Assembly (NCBI RefSeq): GCF_030812215.1 | Contig: NZ_JAUSSG010000003.1 | Span: 1 to 64,000, forward strand | Direction: 5' to 3' | DNA from: Variovorax boronicumulans | Lineage (GTDB): Bacteria > Pseudomonadota > Gammaproteobacteria > Burkholderiales > Burkholderiaceae_C | Length of the DNA: 64,000 nt | Shown here: piece by piece, positions 34,451 to 46,764 of the stretch | Numbering within the stretch: the stretch's first letter is position 1 | How the letters are laid out: each line of letters begins with the position of its first letter | The notes under the pieces: model-generated | Seen by the model: only the letters and a program-made list of their open reading frames with translations | The model's database searches: none | Told to the model about the DNA's origin: nothing | Translations under genes and position numbers: made by a program

Positions 34451-36184
34451 TTATTCATTGGTGCAGGCCACCACTTCTTCGAGTGAGGTGAGGCCCTGCC
34501 TGACTTTTTCGAGGCCCGACTGGCGCAGCGAACGTACGCCCTCGGCTTCGGATTGCTGCGCGATGTCGAGCGCACTGCCATCGCGCAGGATGATTTCCTG
34601 AATGGCCTCGGTGATCGGCATCACCTGATAGATGCCTACCCGGCCCTTGTAGCCGCTGCTGCACGCAGAGCAGCCGACCGGGCGATAGGGTTTCCAGGTG
34701 CCGTCCAGATCCGATTCCTTGAAGCCAGCCTCAAGCAGCGCTTCACGCGGAATGTCGATCGGCACACGGCACACGGTGCACAGCCGCCGTGCCAGTCGCT
34801 GTGCAGTGATGAGAATCACGCTCGATGCGATGTTGAACGGCGCGATGCCCATGTTGCGCATGCGTGTGAGCGTGGTCGGCGCGTCATTGGTGTGCAGCGT
34901 CGAGAGCACCAAGTGCCCGGTTTGTGCAGCCTTGATCGAGATGTCAGCGGTTTCCAGGTCGCGGATTTCGCCGACCATGATGATGTCGGGATCCTGGCGC
35001 AGAAAGGCTCGCAGTGCCGTGGCGAAGGTCAGCCCGGCCCGTTCATTGACGTTGACTTGGTTGACGCCCGGCAGGTTGATTTCGGATGGGTCTTCCGCTG
35101 TCGCGATGTTGACGCCCGGCTGATTCAGCAGGTTCAGGCAGGTGTAGAGAGACACCGTCTTGCCGGAGCCCGTGGGTCCGGTCACAAGCACCATGCCGTA
35201 GGGGCGGCCGATCGCATGAAGGAGGCGTTCCTTTTCGATGGCGTCGTAGCCCAGCGCGTCGATGCCCATGCGCGCACTGCTCGGGTCAAGAATACGAACC
35301 ACGATCTTCTCGCCGAACAGCGTGGGCAGCGTGCTCACACGAAAGTCGATCACGCGGTCCGGCCCGATCTTGAGCTTCATGCGGCCGTCCTGCGGCACGC
35401 GTTTCTCGGAGATGTCGAGCCGGGAGATGACCTTGATGCGGGATGCCAGCTTGTCCTTGATGACCGTGGGCGGACTCGCGATTTCTCGCAACTCGCCGTC
35501 GACCCGGAAGCGCACTCGGTAGTGATGCTCGTAGGGCTCGAAGTGAATGTCCGAGGCCCGCATGCTGACGGCGTCGAGCAGCATTTTATGCAGAAAGCGC
35601 ACCACCGGCGCATCTTCGACCTCGGCGACGGCCTGCTCGCTGACATCGCCTGATGTATCCGCACTGACGTCGTCGAACTCAAATTCGCTGCCGACGATGC
35701 TGTTGATGGTCTCCGCCGCACTTGCTGCGGCGGCTTCGATCATTCTCGAGAGCTTGTCGTACTCCGCGATGACCCAGTCGACCCCCATCTGGGAGGCGAA
35801 CTTGATCTTCTCGGCCGCCTGCTGGTCCGACGGATCGGCCGTTGCAACAATGAGGCGGTTATTGCGCTTGCTGAGGACGACGATGCGGTATGCGAGGCAC
35901 AGCTTCGGGTCGAGCAGATCCTTGGGCAGGCGCTGGTGATCGATCGCATCGAGATCGAGCAGCGGGGCGCCGAAGGCGGTGGAAAGCGTGTGGGCGAGGT
36001 CCGCTGCCGAGACGGCGCCGGTGCCGGTCAGTTCGGCGATGAAGCTCGTGCGGCCGCTCAATGACTTTTGATAAATGTCCTCGGCGATCTTCGCGGGCAG
36101 TTTGCCGGCCGAAACGAGAGCACGCGCCAAGCCCGGGAGGGCAATTTGCGAGAGTTCTTTAACTGGAAGTTCGGCAGCGGCCAT
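34451..36184 (-). CDS. pilB: type IV pilus assembly ATPase PilB
   Basis: PilB powers pilus extension. The 577-residue protein has an N-terminal MshEN/GSPII_E N-domain, Walker A in VTGPTGSGKTVSLY (residues 334-347), an Asp box (SDIHFEPYEH near 211-220), the Walker B region DPDIIMVGEIRD, and a C-terminal zinc tetrad CTVC and CSACSSGYKGR. It is the first gene of the pilBCD operon. Together with pilC, pilD and PilD-dependent pilins encoded elsewhere this implies type IV pili. Confidence 0.97.
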   Translation of the reverse strand: MAAAELPVKELSQIALPGLARALVSAGKLPAKIAEDIYQKSLSGRTSFIAELTGTGAVSAADLAHTLSTAFGAPLLDLDAIDHQRLPKDLLDPKLCLAYRIVVLSKRNNRLIVATADPSDQQAAEKIKFASQMGVDWVIAEYDKLSRMIEAAAASAAETINSIVGSEFEFDDVSADTSGDVSEQAVAEVEDAPVVRFLHKMLLDAVSMRASDIHFEPYEHHYRVRFRVDGELREIASPPTVIKDKLASRIKVISRLDISEKRVPQDGRMKLKIGPDRVIDFRVSTLPTLFGEKIVVRILDPSSARMGIDALGYDAIEKERLLHAIGRPYGMVLVTGPTGSGKTVSLYTCLNLLNQPGVNIATAEDPSEINLPGVNQVNVNERAGLTFATALRAFLRQDPDIIMVGEIRDLETADISIKAAQTGHLVLSTLHTNDAPTTLTRMRNMGIAPFNIASSVILITAQRLARRLCTVCRVPIDIPREALLEAGFKESDLDGTWKPYRPVGCSACSSGYKGRVGIYQVMPITEAIQEIILRDGSALDIAQQSEAEGVRSLRQSGLEKVRQGLTSLEEVVACTNE

Positions 36185-36296
36185 TCAGCGAATGCAAAAG
36201 ATGTGAGAAAGTGCTTCACGATCATCGCTCATCGCTCCTGTGCTGTAAATCGCTACACAGCAACAGGCATGGCCATTATTTATGCCAGCCAAAGGC

Positions 36297-36373
36297 TGGT
36301 CGGGGTGAGAGGATTCGAACCTCCGGCCTCTACGTCCCGAACGTAGCGCTCTACCAGGCTAAGCTACACCCCG
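36297..36373 (-). tRNA. tRNA-Pro, anticodon CGG
   Basis: On the minus strand the cloverleaf is complete: acceptor stem CGGGGTG pairs with CACCCCG, D-arm GCTTAGCCTGGTAGAGC, anticodon stem CTACG/CGTAG enclosing TTCGGGA (anticodon CGG, reading CCG), T-arm with TTCGAAT, discriminator A and encoded CCA. It lies between pilB and ispB, both also on the minus strand. Confidence 0.97.
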
Positions 36374-36425
36374 ATTGGTTGCAAGAAAAAGAAGTCGTCC
36401 TAGATGCCAACTCTTGTGAGGTGTT

Positions 36426-37418
36426 TCAGGCACGTCGCTCAAGCAACTGAGCCGCCAATTGTAGCAAACCAGAGGCATGCGAATTGGAGGGGAGGTCGCG
36501 CAAAGCATCGATTGCGCGTTTTGCCTCGGCTGCCGCAGCCGCACGGGACGCATCCAGCGCACCGGTTTCGCGAACAATCTCCACCACCTTGCCCAGCTGA
36601 GCTGTATCGCCAGCCTCGATGGCGGCGCGAACCAACCCGCTTTGCGCCGAAGTGCCGCGCTGCATGGCAAAGATAAGAGGCAACGTGGTCTTGCCTTCGC
36701 GGAGGTCGTCGCCGACGTTCTTTCCGGTTTCCTGGGCGTCGCCTGCGTAATCAAGAACATCGTCGATCACCTGGAAGGCGGTGCCCAGTGCCTGTCCGTA
36801 AGTGGCGCAGGCTTCCTCGACTTCCGGCGTGACGCCGGCCAGCACGGCGGCAAGCCGAGTGCTGGCTTCGAAAAGCTTGGCTGTCTTCGAGCGGATCACG
36901 CGCAGGTACGCCGTTTCGTCCAGTGATGCGTCGTGCATGTTCATCAACTGAAGCACTTCGCCCTCGGCAATCACGTTGGTTGCTTCGGCCAGGATTTCCA
37001 TCACACGGATGTTGTTTGCATCCAACATCATCTGAAATGCGCGCGAGTACAGAAAGTCGCCGACTAGGACACTGGCCGGATTGCCGAACGATTCGTTGGC
37101 GGTTGCGCGACCACGTCGCAGCGTCGATTCATCGACCACATCGTCGTGCAGCAAAGTGGCGGTGTGAATGAACTCCACCACGGCGGCAAGATTGAAGCGC
37201 TGCTCACCCGTATAGCCCAGCGCGCCCGACATCAGCAGCAGCAGCGCTGGCCGCAGGCGCTTGCCGCCGGCGGAGATGATGTATTGAGAGACTTGGCTGA
37301 CAAGAGGCACGCCCGTGTTTAGGCGGCGCGCTATCACGCGGTCGACTTCGACCATGTCGCCGGCAATCAGGTCCAGCACGGTGGCGGTGGGGGAGGTGTC
37401 GGCGGCGGGGACTGGCAA
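36426..37418 (-). CDS. ispB: polyprenyl diphosphate synthase (octaprenyl type) IspB
   Basis: IspB makes the long isoprenoid side chain of ubiquinone from FPP and IPP. The 330-residue protein shows the first aspartate-rich motif LLHDDVVDES (Asp92 and following) and the second VIDDVLDYAGD, plus GGKRLRPALLL. Chain length cannot be measured by eye, but octaprenyl is usual for betaproteobacteria. It lies divergent from the rplU operon. Confidence 0.94.
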   Translation of the reverse strand: MPVPAADTSPTATVLDLIAGDMVEVDRVIARRLNTGVPLVSQVSQYIISAGGKRLRPALLLLMSGALGYTGEQRFNLAAVVEFIHTATLLHDDVVDESTLRRGRATANESFGNPASVLVGDFLYSRAFQMMLDANNIRVMEILAEATNVIAEGEVLQLMNMHDASLDETAYLRVIRSKTAKLFEASTRLAAVLAGVTPEVEEACATYGQALGTAFQVIDDVLDYAGDAQETGKNVGDDLREGKTTLPLIFAMQRGTSAQSGLVRAAIEAGDTAQLGKVVEIVRETGALDASRAAAAAEAKRAIDALRDLPSNSHASGLLQLAAQLLERRA

Positions 37419-37546
37419 AGCGGAGGCGCGGGGGCGCTGCTGAAGATGAGGGCGGCCCAGGGGCCGGAAGGCGCAAATTATAGGGAGGGTCGTCTGGTTG
37501 CTTGGGTTCCGCGGAGGCGATGGGTGTTAGCGGGCGCAAACCGCGC

Positions 37547-37552
37547 TATAAT
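37547..37552 (+). promoter_or_regulatory. -10 box TATAAT of rplU operon
   Basis: A perfect TATAAT lies 51 bases before the rplU start codon, in a region with no gene. The -35 region around 37524-37530 (TGTTAG-like) is weak. This is the probable sigma70 promoter of rplU-rpmA. Confidence 0.6.
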
Positions 37553-37602
37553 CTTGGGCTCTGCGGAATTCGCCGTGGGGACTCATTTCTAAGAGGTTAT
37601 AC

Positions 37603-37914
37603 ATGTACGCGGTCATAAAAACCGGTGGCAAGCAGTATCGCGTTGCTTCCGGCGAAAAAATTAAAGTAGAACAGATTGCTGCGGACGTAGGCCAGGAAAT
37701 CGTGATCGACCAGGTTCTGGCCGTCGGAAACGGCGCTGAAATCAAGGTTGGTACGCCCCTGGTGTCCGGCGCAACGGTGACAGTCACGGTACTGTCGCAC
37801 GGCAAGCACGACAAGGTCGGCATCTTCAAGATGCGCCGTCGCAAGCACTATCAGAAACGTCAAGGCCATCGCCAGCAGTTCACCGAACTGCAAATCGGCG
37901 CGATCGCCGGCTAA
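37603..37914 (+). CDS. rplU: 50S ribosomal protein L21
   Basis: L21 is a 103-residue large-subunit protein that binds 23S rRNA. The chain starts [19 protein letters not shown], the invariant family N-terminus, and [18 protein letters not shown] basic sequence (here [16 protein letters not shown]) lies near the C-terminus. An AGGTT-type ribosome site precedes the ATG. It heads the rplU-rpmA-obgE group. Confidence 0.99.
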   Translation: MYAVIKTGGKQYRVASGEKIKVEQIAADVGQEIVIDQVLAVGNGAEIKVGTPLVSGATVTVTVLSHGKHDKVGIFKMRRRKHYQKRQGHRQQFTELQIGAIAG

Positions 37915-37926
37915 GGAGCACATTCC

Positions 37927-38187
37927 ATGGCACAGAAAAAAGGCGGCGGCTCAACGCGAAACGGGCGCGATTCCAAGCCCAAGATGCTCGGCGTGAAGGC
38001 TTTTGGTGGCGAATTGATCAGCGCAGGCTCGATCATCGTGCGCCAGCGCGGCACCCAGTTCCACCCCGGCGTGAACGTCGGCGTGGGCAAGGACCACACG
38101 CTGTTTGCCCTGGTCGACGGCCATGTGTCGTTCGGTCAGAAGGGTGCTCTGAACAAGCACACGGTCAACGTGACCCCCGCGGCGTAA
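37927..38187 (+). CDS. rpmA: 50S ribosomal protein L27
   Basis: L27 is an 86-residue protein whose N-terminal tail reaches the peptidyl-transferase centre. The signature [19 protein letters not shown] is present near the N-terminus, directly after MAQKK. It follows rplU by 12 bases and is followed by a rho-independent terminator-like hairpin. Confidence 0.99.
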   Translation: MAQKKGGGSTRNGRDSKPKMLGVKAFGGELISAGSIIVRQRGTQFHPGVNVGVGKDHTLFALVDGHVSFGQKGALNKHTVNVTPAA

Positions 38188-38213
38188 GCCTCGCAGTCAC
38201 TTTGATCACCCGA

Positions 38214-38236
38214 GGCCCCGCATTGCCGGGGCTTCT
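38214..38236 (+). terminator. hairpin after rpmA
   Basis: GCCCCG at 38215-38220 pairs with CGGGGC at 38227-38232 around a 6-base loop, followed by TTCTTC. It lies between rpmA and obgE and may partly terminate or attenuate the ribosomal-protein message. Confidence 0.6.
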
Positions 38237-38246
38237 TCATTTGTAA

Positions 38247-39335
<1,089 letters not shown>

Positions 39336-39419
39336 GTGCGGTATGGCATCTGGCATCGAAAATCGATGCCCTTCCATAGATAGCAAAATCAGCAGCATTC
39401 ACGACCGCGACACGCCTCA

Positions 39420-40559
39420 ATGACCTCGAATTCCGGATCCACTGCCTTGCGGGATGCCCGCCGTATCGTCGTCAAGGTGGGCTCCAGCCTCGTGACCAAC
39501 GAGGGGCGCGGTCTTGACGAGGCGGCCATCGGCGAGTGGTGCCGGCAGCTCGCGCAGCTGGTGCGCGACGGGCGCGAGGTCGTGATGGTGTCCAGTGGTG
39601 CCATTGCCGAAGGCATGAAGCGGCTCGGCTGGCGCACCCGTCCGCACGAAATCCACGAGCTCCAGGCCGCTGCGGCAGTCGGCCAGATGGGCTTGGCCCA
39701 GATGTACGAGACCAAGCTGCGCGAGAACGAGATCGGCAGCGCCCAGGTCCTGCTGACCCACGCCGACCTGGCCGACCGCGAGCGCTACCTCAATGCGCGC
39801 TCGACGCTCGTCACGCTGCTGCGCCTGGGGGTGGTGCCGGTCATCAACGAGAACGACACCGTCGTCAACGACGAGATCAAGTTCGGCGACAACGACACGC
39901 TCGGTGCGCTCGTGGCCAACTTGGTCGAGGCCGATGCACTGATCATCCTGACGGACCAGAAGGGCCTCTACACGGCCGATCCGCGCAAGGATCCGGACGC
40001 GAAGTTCGTGCACGAAGCGGCAGCCGGCGACCCGGCGCTCGAGGCCATGGCCGGCGGTGCGGGCTCCAGCATCGGCCGCGGCGGAATGATCACCAAGATT
40101 CTGGCCGCCAAGCGAGCCGCCGGCTCGGGTGCGTCGACCGTGATCGCCTGGGGTCGCGAGGCCGATGCCCTGTTGCGCCTGACGCGCGGCGAGGCCATCG
40201 GCACGCTCCTGGTGGCGCAGACGGCCAAGCACCAGGCGCGCAAGCGCTGGATGGCGGACCACCTGCAACTGCGCGGCGCCGTCGTCGTCGACGCAGGAGC
40301 TGCGGCCAAGGTGCGCGGCGAGGGCAAGAGCCTGCTACCGATCGGCATGACGGGCGTGTCGGGCGAGTTCTCGCGCGGCGACGTGATCGCAGTGCGCGAT
40401 GCAGAGGGCGTCGAGCTGGCCCGAGGCCTGGCCAACTATTCGAGCGTCGAGGCGCGGCTCCTGTGCCGCAAGCCGTCTGCCGAATTCGAGCGCCTGCTGG
40501 GCTACGTCGCGGAGCCCGAGATGGTTCACCGCGACAACATGGTGCTGATGCCCAGCTGA
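39420..40559 (+). CDS. proB: glutamate 5-kinase ProB
   Basis: ProB phosphorylates glutamate to start proline biosynthesis. The 379-residue protein has an amino-acid-kinase domain (about 1-265; [44 protein letters not shown]) and a C-terminal PUA domain (about 285-370). Feedback inhibition by proline is typical for the family. It follows obgE by 84 bases and ends at a strong bidirectional terminator. Confidence 0.97.
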   Translation: MTSNSGSTALRDARRIVVKVGSSLVTNEGRGLDEAAIGEWCRQLAQLVRDGREVVMVSSGAIAEGMKRLGWRTRPHEIHELQAAAAVGQMGLAQMYETKLRENEIGSAQVLLTHADLADRERYLNARSTLVTLLRLGVVPVINENDTVVNDEIKFGDNDTLGALVANLVEADALIILTDQKGLYTADPRKDPDAKFVHEAAAGDPALEAMAGGAGSSIGRGGMITKILAAKRAAGSGASTVIAWGREADALLRLTRGEAIGTLLVAQTAKHQARKRWMADHLQLRGAVVVDAGAAAKVRGEGKSLLPIGMTGVSGEFSRGDVIAVRDAEGVELARGLANYSSVEARLLCRKPSAEFERLLGYVAEPEMVHRDNMVLMPS

Positions 40560-40572
40560 TCGCCAAAAGAAA

Positions 40573-40593
40573 AACGGGGCCCAAGGCCCCGTT
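40573..40593. terminator. bidirectional terminator, 9-bp stem
   Basis: AACGGGGCC and GGCCCCGTT form a perfect 9-bp stem around a 3-base loop between convergent genes. On the minus strand it is followed by TTTTCTTTT, an excellent T-run for the CNP1-like gene. On the plus strand the tail CGTTCATC is poorer. Confidence 0.85.
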
Positions 40594-40618
40594 CGTTCAT
40601 CTCGGCGTTGCTTTGCTC

Positions 40619-41221
40619 TTACTGCACTTCGCGAACCGGATTGCGAATGTTCTGCACCATCTCACCGACCGAGCTGCGCGGTGCGTTGCCGCGGCAGATG
40701 CCTTGGCTGGACAACGCCATCGTATAGCGCGAATTCAGGTCCTTGATGCGCTTCCATTCCTGCTTCGTCACTTCCTGCCATGCGCCGCTGTTGTAGCGCG
40801 CGTAGCTTTTCATCTCGGCGGTCGAGCAACGCACGCCTTCGTAGAAAGCGTTGACGGCACCACCGCTGCGGTTGCTGGCCACCACCACGTAGCGCACGAT
40901 GCCGTCAGGCGTGATCGTGATGGTTCCCGGGTCGATGGCGAACTTCAAGCTCATGTAGGGGGGCATCTCGATCGGCAGCAGACGGCTTTCGCTGAAGGCC
41001 GGCGGCGGTGGGGCCGCGGACTCTTCCCATTCCTTGTCCGTTTCGGACCGCTTTGGCGGAGGCGCTGAACCCGCTTGCGCCCAGTCGGGGTTGTCGGTGT
41101 CGTACTTGCCAGAGGCACAGCCAGCAAGGATGCCGAAGCACGCAAGCAGCAGGATGCGCTCAGCGTTGCGTCGGAAAGAAGGGCGCTTTGCCGTGCGTGT
41201 CGTTGGGAAGAGGAGGTTCAT
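40619..41221 (-). CDS. CNP1-like lipoprotein
   Basis: The 200-residue protein has a basic N-terminus, a hydrophobic segment and the lipobox ILAGC (Cys35), so it is a predicted lipoprotein. The mature part resembles the CNP1-like family (PF08750) of unknown function, for example in [21 protein letters not shown] and [17 protein letters not shown]. Its start overlaps the end of rppH by 62 bases on the same strand, an unusually long overlap, though no later start codon would retain the signal sequence. Downstream lies a strong terminator. Confidence 0.82.
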   Translation of the reverse strand: MNLLFPTTRTAKRPSFRRNAERILLLACFGILAGCASGKYDTDNPDWAQAGSAPPPKRSETDKEWEESAAPPPPAFSESRLLPIEMPPYMSLKFAIDPGTITITPDGIVRYVVVASNRSGGAVNAFYEGVRCSTAEMKSYARYNSGAWQEVTKQEWKRIKDLNSRYTMALSSQGICRGNAPRSSVGEMVQNIRNPVREVQ

Positions 41222-41837
41222 CGCTCGCAGAAGGAATGTCGGGATGCGGATCGAAACTGCCGCCGGGCGGCAAGTCGAGACCCGCGGGCGCTCCGGAGTC
41301 CAGCGAATGGCGCTCGAATTCTCGGGCGCGCACGTTGCTGCGCAGGAAGCGGTTGCGGAAATCCTGCCGTGGCAGGTAGCGAGCAAGCTCGGTGAGCGCC
41401 ATCTCGTAGACGCCGCGCTTGAACTCGACGACAACGTCGAGCGGCACCCAGTAGTCATGCCAGCGCCATGCGTCGAATTCAGGATGGTCGGTTGCACGCA
41501 GGTTGAGATCCCAGTCGTGTCCGACGAGTTGCAGCAAATACCAGATTTGTTTCTGGCCCTTGTAGTGGCCCCGTGCGTCACGGCGGATGAACCGATCCGG
41601 CACCTCGTAGCGCAACCAGTCGCGGGTACGGGCCACGATGCGCACATGCTCCGGGTGGAGCCCCACTTCCTCGTGCAGTTCCCGGAACATGGCCTGCTCG
41701 GGACTTTCGCCGCGGTCTATGCCGCCTTGCGGAAACTGCCAGGAATGCGTGCGTATGCGTTTGCCCCAGAAAACCTGGTTTCTCTGGTTGAGCAGGATGA
41801 TGCCGACGTTGGGCCTGAAGCCGTCCCGGTCGAGCAT
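41160..41837 (-). CDS. rppH: RNA 5'-pyrophosphohydrolase RppH
   Basis: RppH removes pyrophosphate from triphosphorylated mRNA 5' ends and triggers decay. The 225-residue protein starts [17 protein letters not shown], has the NUDIX box in [20 protein letters not shown] plus VGL, and the RppH-typical [14 protein letters not shown] proline-rich tail of about 50 residues follows the core. The start is ATG 41837. It is divergent from proS, and its end overlaps the CNP1-like gene. Confidence 0.95.
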   Translation of the reverse strand: MLDRDGFRPNVGIILLNQRNQVFWGKRIRTHSWQFPQGGIDRGESPEQAMFRELHEEVGLHPEHVRIVARTRDWLRYEVPDRFIRRDARGHYKGQKQIWYLLQLVGHDWDLNLRATDHPEFDAWRWHDYWVPLDVVVEFKRGVYEMALTELARYLPRQDFRNRFLRSNVRAREFERHSLDSGAPAGLDLPPGGSFDPHPDIPSASDEPPLPNDTHGKAPFFPTQR

Positions 41838-41984
41838 AATCAAACCCCAATTTTTGAACTGAGTCGATTATGCATGCCGGGTTGTCCTCGGCAAGCTGCG
41901 ATGCAGGCTCTCAGGGTCTCTCCGGGGGAGCAGTTCCCCACTTCCGAACCTCGAATCCAGCGAATCCATCACCCACCGATCCCG

Positions 41985-43726
<1,742 letters not shown>

Positions 43727-43730
<4 letters not shown>

Positions 43731-44458
43731 GCTTCCCCGGCCGTTGCAACGACGACCCAGGGGCCGCCGCCGCGGCGGATGGCATGGCCATCTCGCGGCG
43801 CAAGTGCCTTGGCGTTGCCGCGGCTTCGGGCGTCCTGTCGCTGACGGCGTTGCCGCAGGTCGCCTTCGCCGGTGCCCAGATCGAAGAGCCCCTGATCGAC
43901 TCGGTGCGCACCGCGCTGAGTTCGGCCATCCACAACAAGGCGCCGCCGGTACCCGAATTCACGACCACCGAGGCGCGCCTGGCCTACCTGCGCTGGCTTG
44001 GCGAAATGAGCGAGCGGCTCAAGAAGAAGATCGCAGACTGGCCTTCGCGCAAGGAATTCCTGCAGACCATCTGGTACGAAGCCAAGCGCTCGGGGCTCGA
44101 TGTGAGCCTGGTGCTCGGGCTGGTTCAGGTCGAGAGCAACTTCCGCAAGTTCGCCGTGTCGAGCGCCGGTGCGCGGGGCTACATGCAGGTCATGCCGTTC
44201 TGGACCCGCGTGATCGGCGACAGCGACCCGGCCAAGCTCTTCCACATGCAGACCAACCTGCGCTTTGGCTGCGTGATCCTGCGCCACTACCTCGACCGCG
44301 AGAACGGTGACCTGTACATGACCCTCGGCCGCTACAACGGCAGCCGCGGCAAGTCGCCGTACCCGAACGCCGTGTTTGCGAACCAGCGGCTCTGGGCCTA
44401 CGACGACAAGGCGCGGGAACGCGAGCGGGATCGCGAACGCGACCGTTCGGCAGCTTGA
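43727..44458 (+). CDS. lytic transglycosylase, Slt-like
   Basis: The 243-residue protein has a lysozyme-like lytic transglycosylase domain with catalytic Glu136 in [19 protein letters not shown], followed by YMQVMPFW and the LGRYNGS motif. It cleaves peptidoglycan glycan strands. Residues 24-48 look like a twin-arginine signal ([14 protein letters not shown]), making an internal start at ATG 43784 possible, although the ATGA overlap with proS favours 43727. The C-terminus is a charged [10 protein letters not shown] tail. Confidence 0.9.
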
Positions 44459-44467
44459 ATCTCTGTT

Positions 44468-44521
44468 TCAGGAATACCGCGGAACCGGCTTCGCCTGGCC
44501 GGAAACGGCCGAAGCGACAGG
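44468..44521. repeat. dispersed intergenic repeat, partial copy
   Basis: This short stretch between convergent genes contains ACCGCGGAACCGGCTT and AGCGACA, both found in order in the longer copies at 57665-57777 and 58833-58926. It appears to be a shortened member. Confidence 0.45.
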
Positions 44522-45805
44522 CTAGGTTTTTGTGACCATGACCTGGTCGATGCGATAACTGTCGACGTCCATCACCTCGAAGGTGTAGCCGCCCCAGGCG
44601 ACGCTGTCCGTCCGCTTGGGCACGCGGCGCAGCATCACCATCAAAAAGCCCGCAAGCGTCTCGTATTCGTCCGCATGCGGCAGCTCGTCGATGTGCAATG
44701 CGCGCTGCACATCCTGGATCGGCGTGATGCCGTCGATCAGCCACGAGTTCTCGTCGCGCTTCACGATCTGCTCCTCGTCGGGCATGGAGACGAGGTCGCC
44801 CATCACCGTGCTCATCACGTCGTTGAGCGTGATCACGCCCACCACGAGGCTGTACTCGTTGACGATGATCGCGAAGTCCTCGTGCGCCTGCTGGAACTGC
44901 TCCAGCACCTCGGTCAACGAGAGGCGGTCGGGAATCACCAGCGCCTTGTGCAGCGTGAGGCCCTGGTCGAAGGCGAGCGGCTGGCCGCTGAGCACGCGCT
45001 GGAACATGTCCTTGGCATCGACATAACCGAGCACGTGGTCGATGTCCCCGTCGCACACCGGGTAGGCGGAGAACGGTTCGGCCACGATGCGCGCGCGCAG
45101 CACCGATTCGGGGTCGTCGTGCAGGAACCAGGCGATGCTGTCGCGCGCCGTCATCACGCTGCTCACGAGCCGCGTGTCGAGCTCGAACACGTTGGCGATC
45201 ACCTGCTGCTCCCGCACCGCCAGAACCCCGGCCCGCGCACCGGCCTCGGTCATCGCGAGGATGTCGGCCGAGGTGATCTTGTCGTCCCGCGCCATCGGCA
45301 TGCCCAGCAGCTTGAACAGCAGGTCGGTGCAGCGGGTGAAGAACCACACCAGCGGCTTGAAGGTGGTGATCAGCACCAGCATCGGCCCGACCATGCGCAC
45401 CGCGATGCGCTCCGGGTCGCTCATGCCCAGGCGCTTGGGGAACAGGTCGGCGAACACCAGGAACACCGCGATCACGATCACGAAGGAGCAAAGGAAGGCC
45501 ACATTGGCAGACGCCTCCACGCTCAGCCAGCTCTCGAAGAAACGCGCGAAATAGGGGCTGAGCGAGCCCTCACCCACGACGCCGCCGAGGATCGCCACCG
45601 CGTTGAGGCCGATCTGCACCACGGTGAAGTAGTGGCCGGGCTGCTCCTGCACGCGCAGCACGCGCTCGGCGCGCGCATCGCCTTCGTCGGCCATCTGGCG
45701 CAGGCGAAGGCGCCGCGAGGCGGCCAGGGTGATTTCGGCAAGAGAGAAGAACGCGCTCATCGCGATCAGCAGGACGATGATGAGCAGGCTTTGGGTGAGA
45801 GTCAT
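44522..45805 (-). CDS. CNNM/CorC-type membrane protein with CBS domains
   Basis: The 427-residue protein has an N-terminal DUF21/CNNM membrane domain with four hydrophobic helices (about 1-190), a pair of CBS domains (about 205-330) and a C-terminal CorC_HlyC domain (about 345-425). It is usually annotated as a hemolysin-family protein, but related proteins act in magnesium or cobalt efflux or homeostasis. It begins MTLTQSLLIIVLLIAMSAFFSLAEITLAASRR, with the helix-capping FSLAEITLAASRR conserved. It is convergent with the lytic transglycosylase. Confidence 0.92.
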   Translation of the reverse strand: MTLTQSLLIIVLLIAMSAFFSLAEITLAASRRLRLRQMADEGDARAERVLRVQEQPGHYFTVVQIGLNAVAILGGVVGEGSLSPYFARFFESWLSVEASANVAFLCSFVIVIAVFLVFADLFPKRLGMSDPERIAVRMVGPMLVLITTFKPLVWFFTRCTDLLFKLLGMPMARDDKITSADILAMTEAGARAGVLAVREQQVIANVFELDTRLVSSVMTARDSIAWFLHDDPESVLRARIVAEPFSAYPVCDGDIDHVLGYVDAKDMFQRVLSGQPLAFDQGLTLHKALVIPDRLSLTEVLEQFQQAHEDFAIIVNEYSLVVGVITLNDVMSTVMGDLVSMPDEEQIVKRDENSWLIDGITPIQDVQRALHIDELPHADEYETLAGFLMVMLRRVPKRTDSVAWGGYTFEVMDVDSYRIDQVMVTKT

Positions 45806-45857
45806 GGTGGCACGTCGAAGAGTGCCATGGTGCCATGACTCGGCCCGCGAAAAACCC

Positions 45858-46388
45858 TCAGACGCCGCCGTGCGGATGGGTCGGGTCGACCCACAGGACC
45901 GATTCGGGTTTCTCTACAGGCTCGATGTCGAGATTCACCGCCACCGCCTCGCCGTCGCTGCGGCACAGCACGCATTCGAGCGTCTCGGTCGCGCTGGCGT
46001 TGATTTCCTGGTGCGGCACATAGGGCGGCACGTAGATGAAGTCGCCCGGGCCGGCCTCGGCGGTGAATTCGAGTTTCTCGCCCCACCGCATGCGGGCCCG
46101 GCCGCGCACGACGTAGATCACCGATTCGAGGTGCCCGTGGTGATGGGCGCCGGTCTTGGCATCGGCATGGATGGTGACCGTGCCGGCCCAGAGTTTCTGC
46201 GCGCCCACGCGGGCGAAGTTGATGGCGGCGGCCCGGTTCATGCCGGGCGTCTGCGCCGTGTTGACGTCGAGCTGGTTGGCGCCGATCACGCGCACGCCGT
46301 CGTGCTTCCAGGCCGGGGCGGCGTCATCGCCATCGCCATCGCCTGGATGGTCATGCGAGTGGCCGTGGTCCGCGTGATCGTGGCTCAT
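45858..46388 (-). CDS. cupin-domain protein with histidine-rich N-terminus
   Basis: A 176-residue single-domain cupin. The first cupin motif GAHHHGHLESVIYVVRG (about residues 80-96) supplies the HxH-E metal ligands, and PGDFIYVPPYVPHQE carries the later histidine. The N-terminal 22 residues are HDHADHGHSHDHPGDGDGDD, an additional metal-binding sequence. It may be a metal-dependent enzyme or sugar-binding protein; no substrate is inferable. It lies 18 bases upstream of grxD in map order, probably downstream in transcription. Confidence 0.85.
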   Translation of the reverse strand: MSHDHADHGHSHDHPGDGDGDDAAPAWKHDGVRVIGANQLDVNTAQTPGMNRAAAINFARVGAQKLWAGTVTIHADAKTGAHHHGHLESVIYVVRGRARMRWGEKLEFTAEAGPGDFIYVPPYVPHQEINASATETLECVLCRSDGEAVAVNLDIEPVEKPESVLWVDPTHPHGGV

Positions 46389-46406
46389 GGCGGGCCCCGA
46401 GAAGAA

Positions 46407-46733
46407 TCAGGCGGGGTTGCCGTTCAGCACCTGTTGCAGCTCGCCCGACTCGTACATCTCCATCATGATGTCCGAGCCGCCGACGAATTCGCCCTTGACG
46501 TAGAGCTGGGGAATGGTGGGCCAGTTGCTGTATTCCTTGATGCCCTGGCGGATGCCGTCGTCCTCGAGCACGTTGACGGTCTTGAGTGTCTTGGTGTCGA
46601 CGCCCACGGCCTTGAGGATCTGGATCGCGCGGCCCGAGAAACCGCACATCGGGAAGCTGGCATTGCCCTTCATGAAGAGCACGAGGTCGTTGGTTTTGAC
46701 GAGGTCGTCGATGCGTTGCTGGGCGTCGGACAT
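46407..46733 (-). CDS. grxD: monothiol glutaredoxin GrxD
   Basis: A 108-residue Grx4-type monothiol glutaredoxin. The CGFS active site with Cys30 binds a [2Fe-2S] cluster shared with glutathione, and KGEFVGGSDIMMEM is the glutathione-side segment. Such proteins traffic iron-sulfur clusters. It follows prmC by 31 bases in the hemA-prfA-prmC-grxD order common in betaproteobacteria. Confidence 0.96.
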   Translation of the reverse strand: MSDAQQRIDDLVKTNDLVLFMKGNASFPMCGFSGRAIQILKAVGVDTKTLKTVNVLEDDGIRQGIKEYSNWPTIPQLYVKGEFVGGSDIMMEMYESGELQQVLNGNPA

Positions 46734-46764
46734 GGGGACTCCTGAAAAGTGGGGGCTGAGGGGA

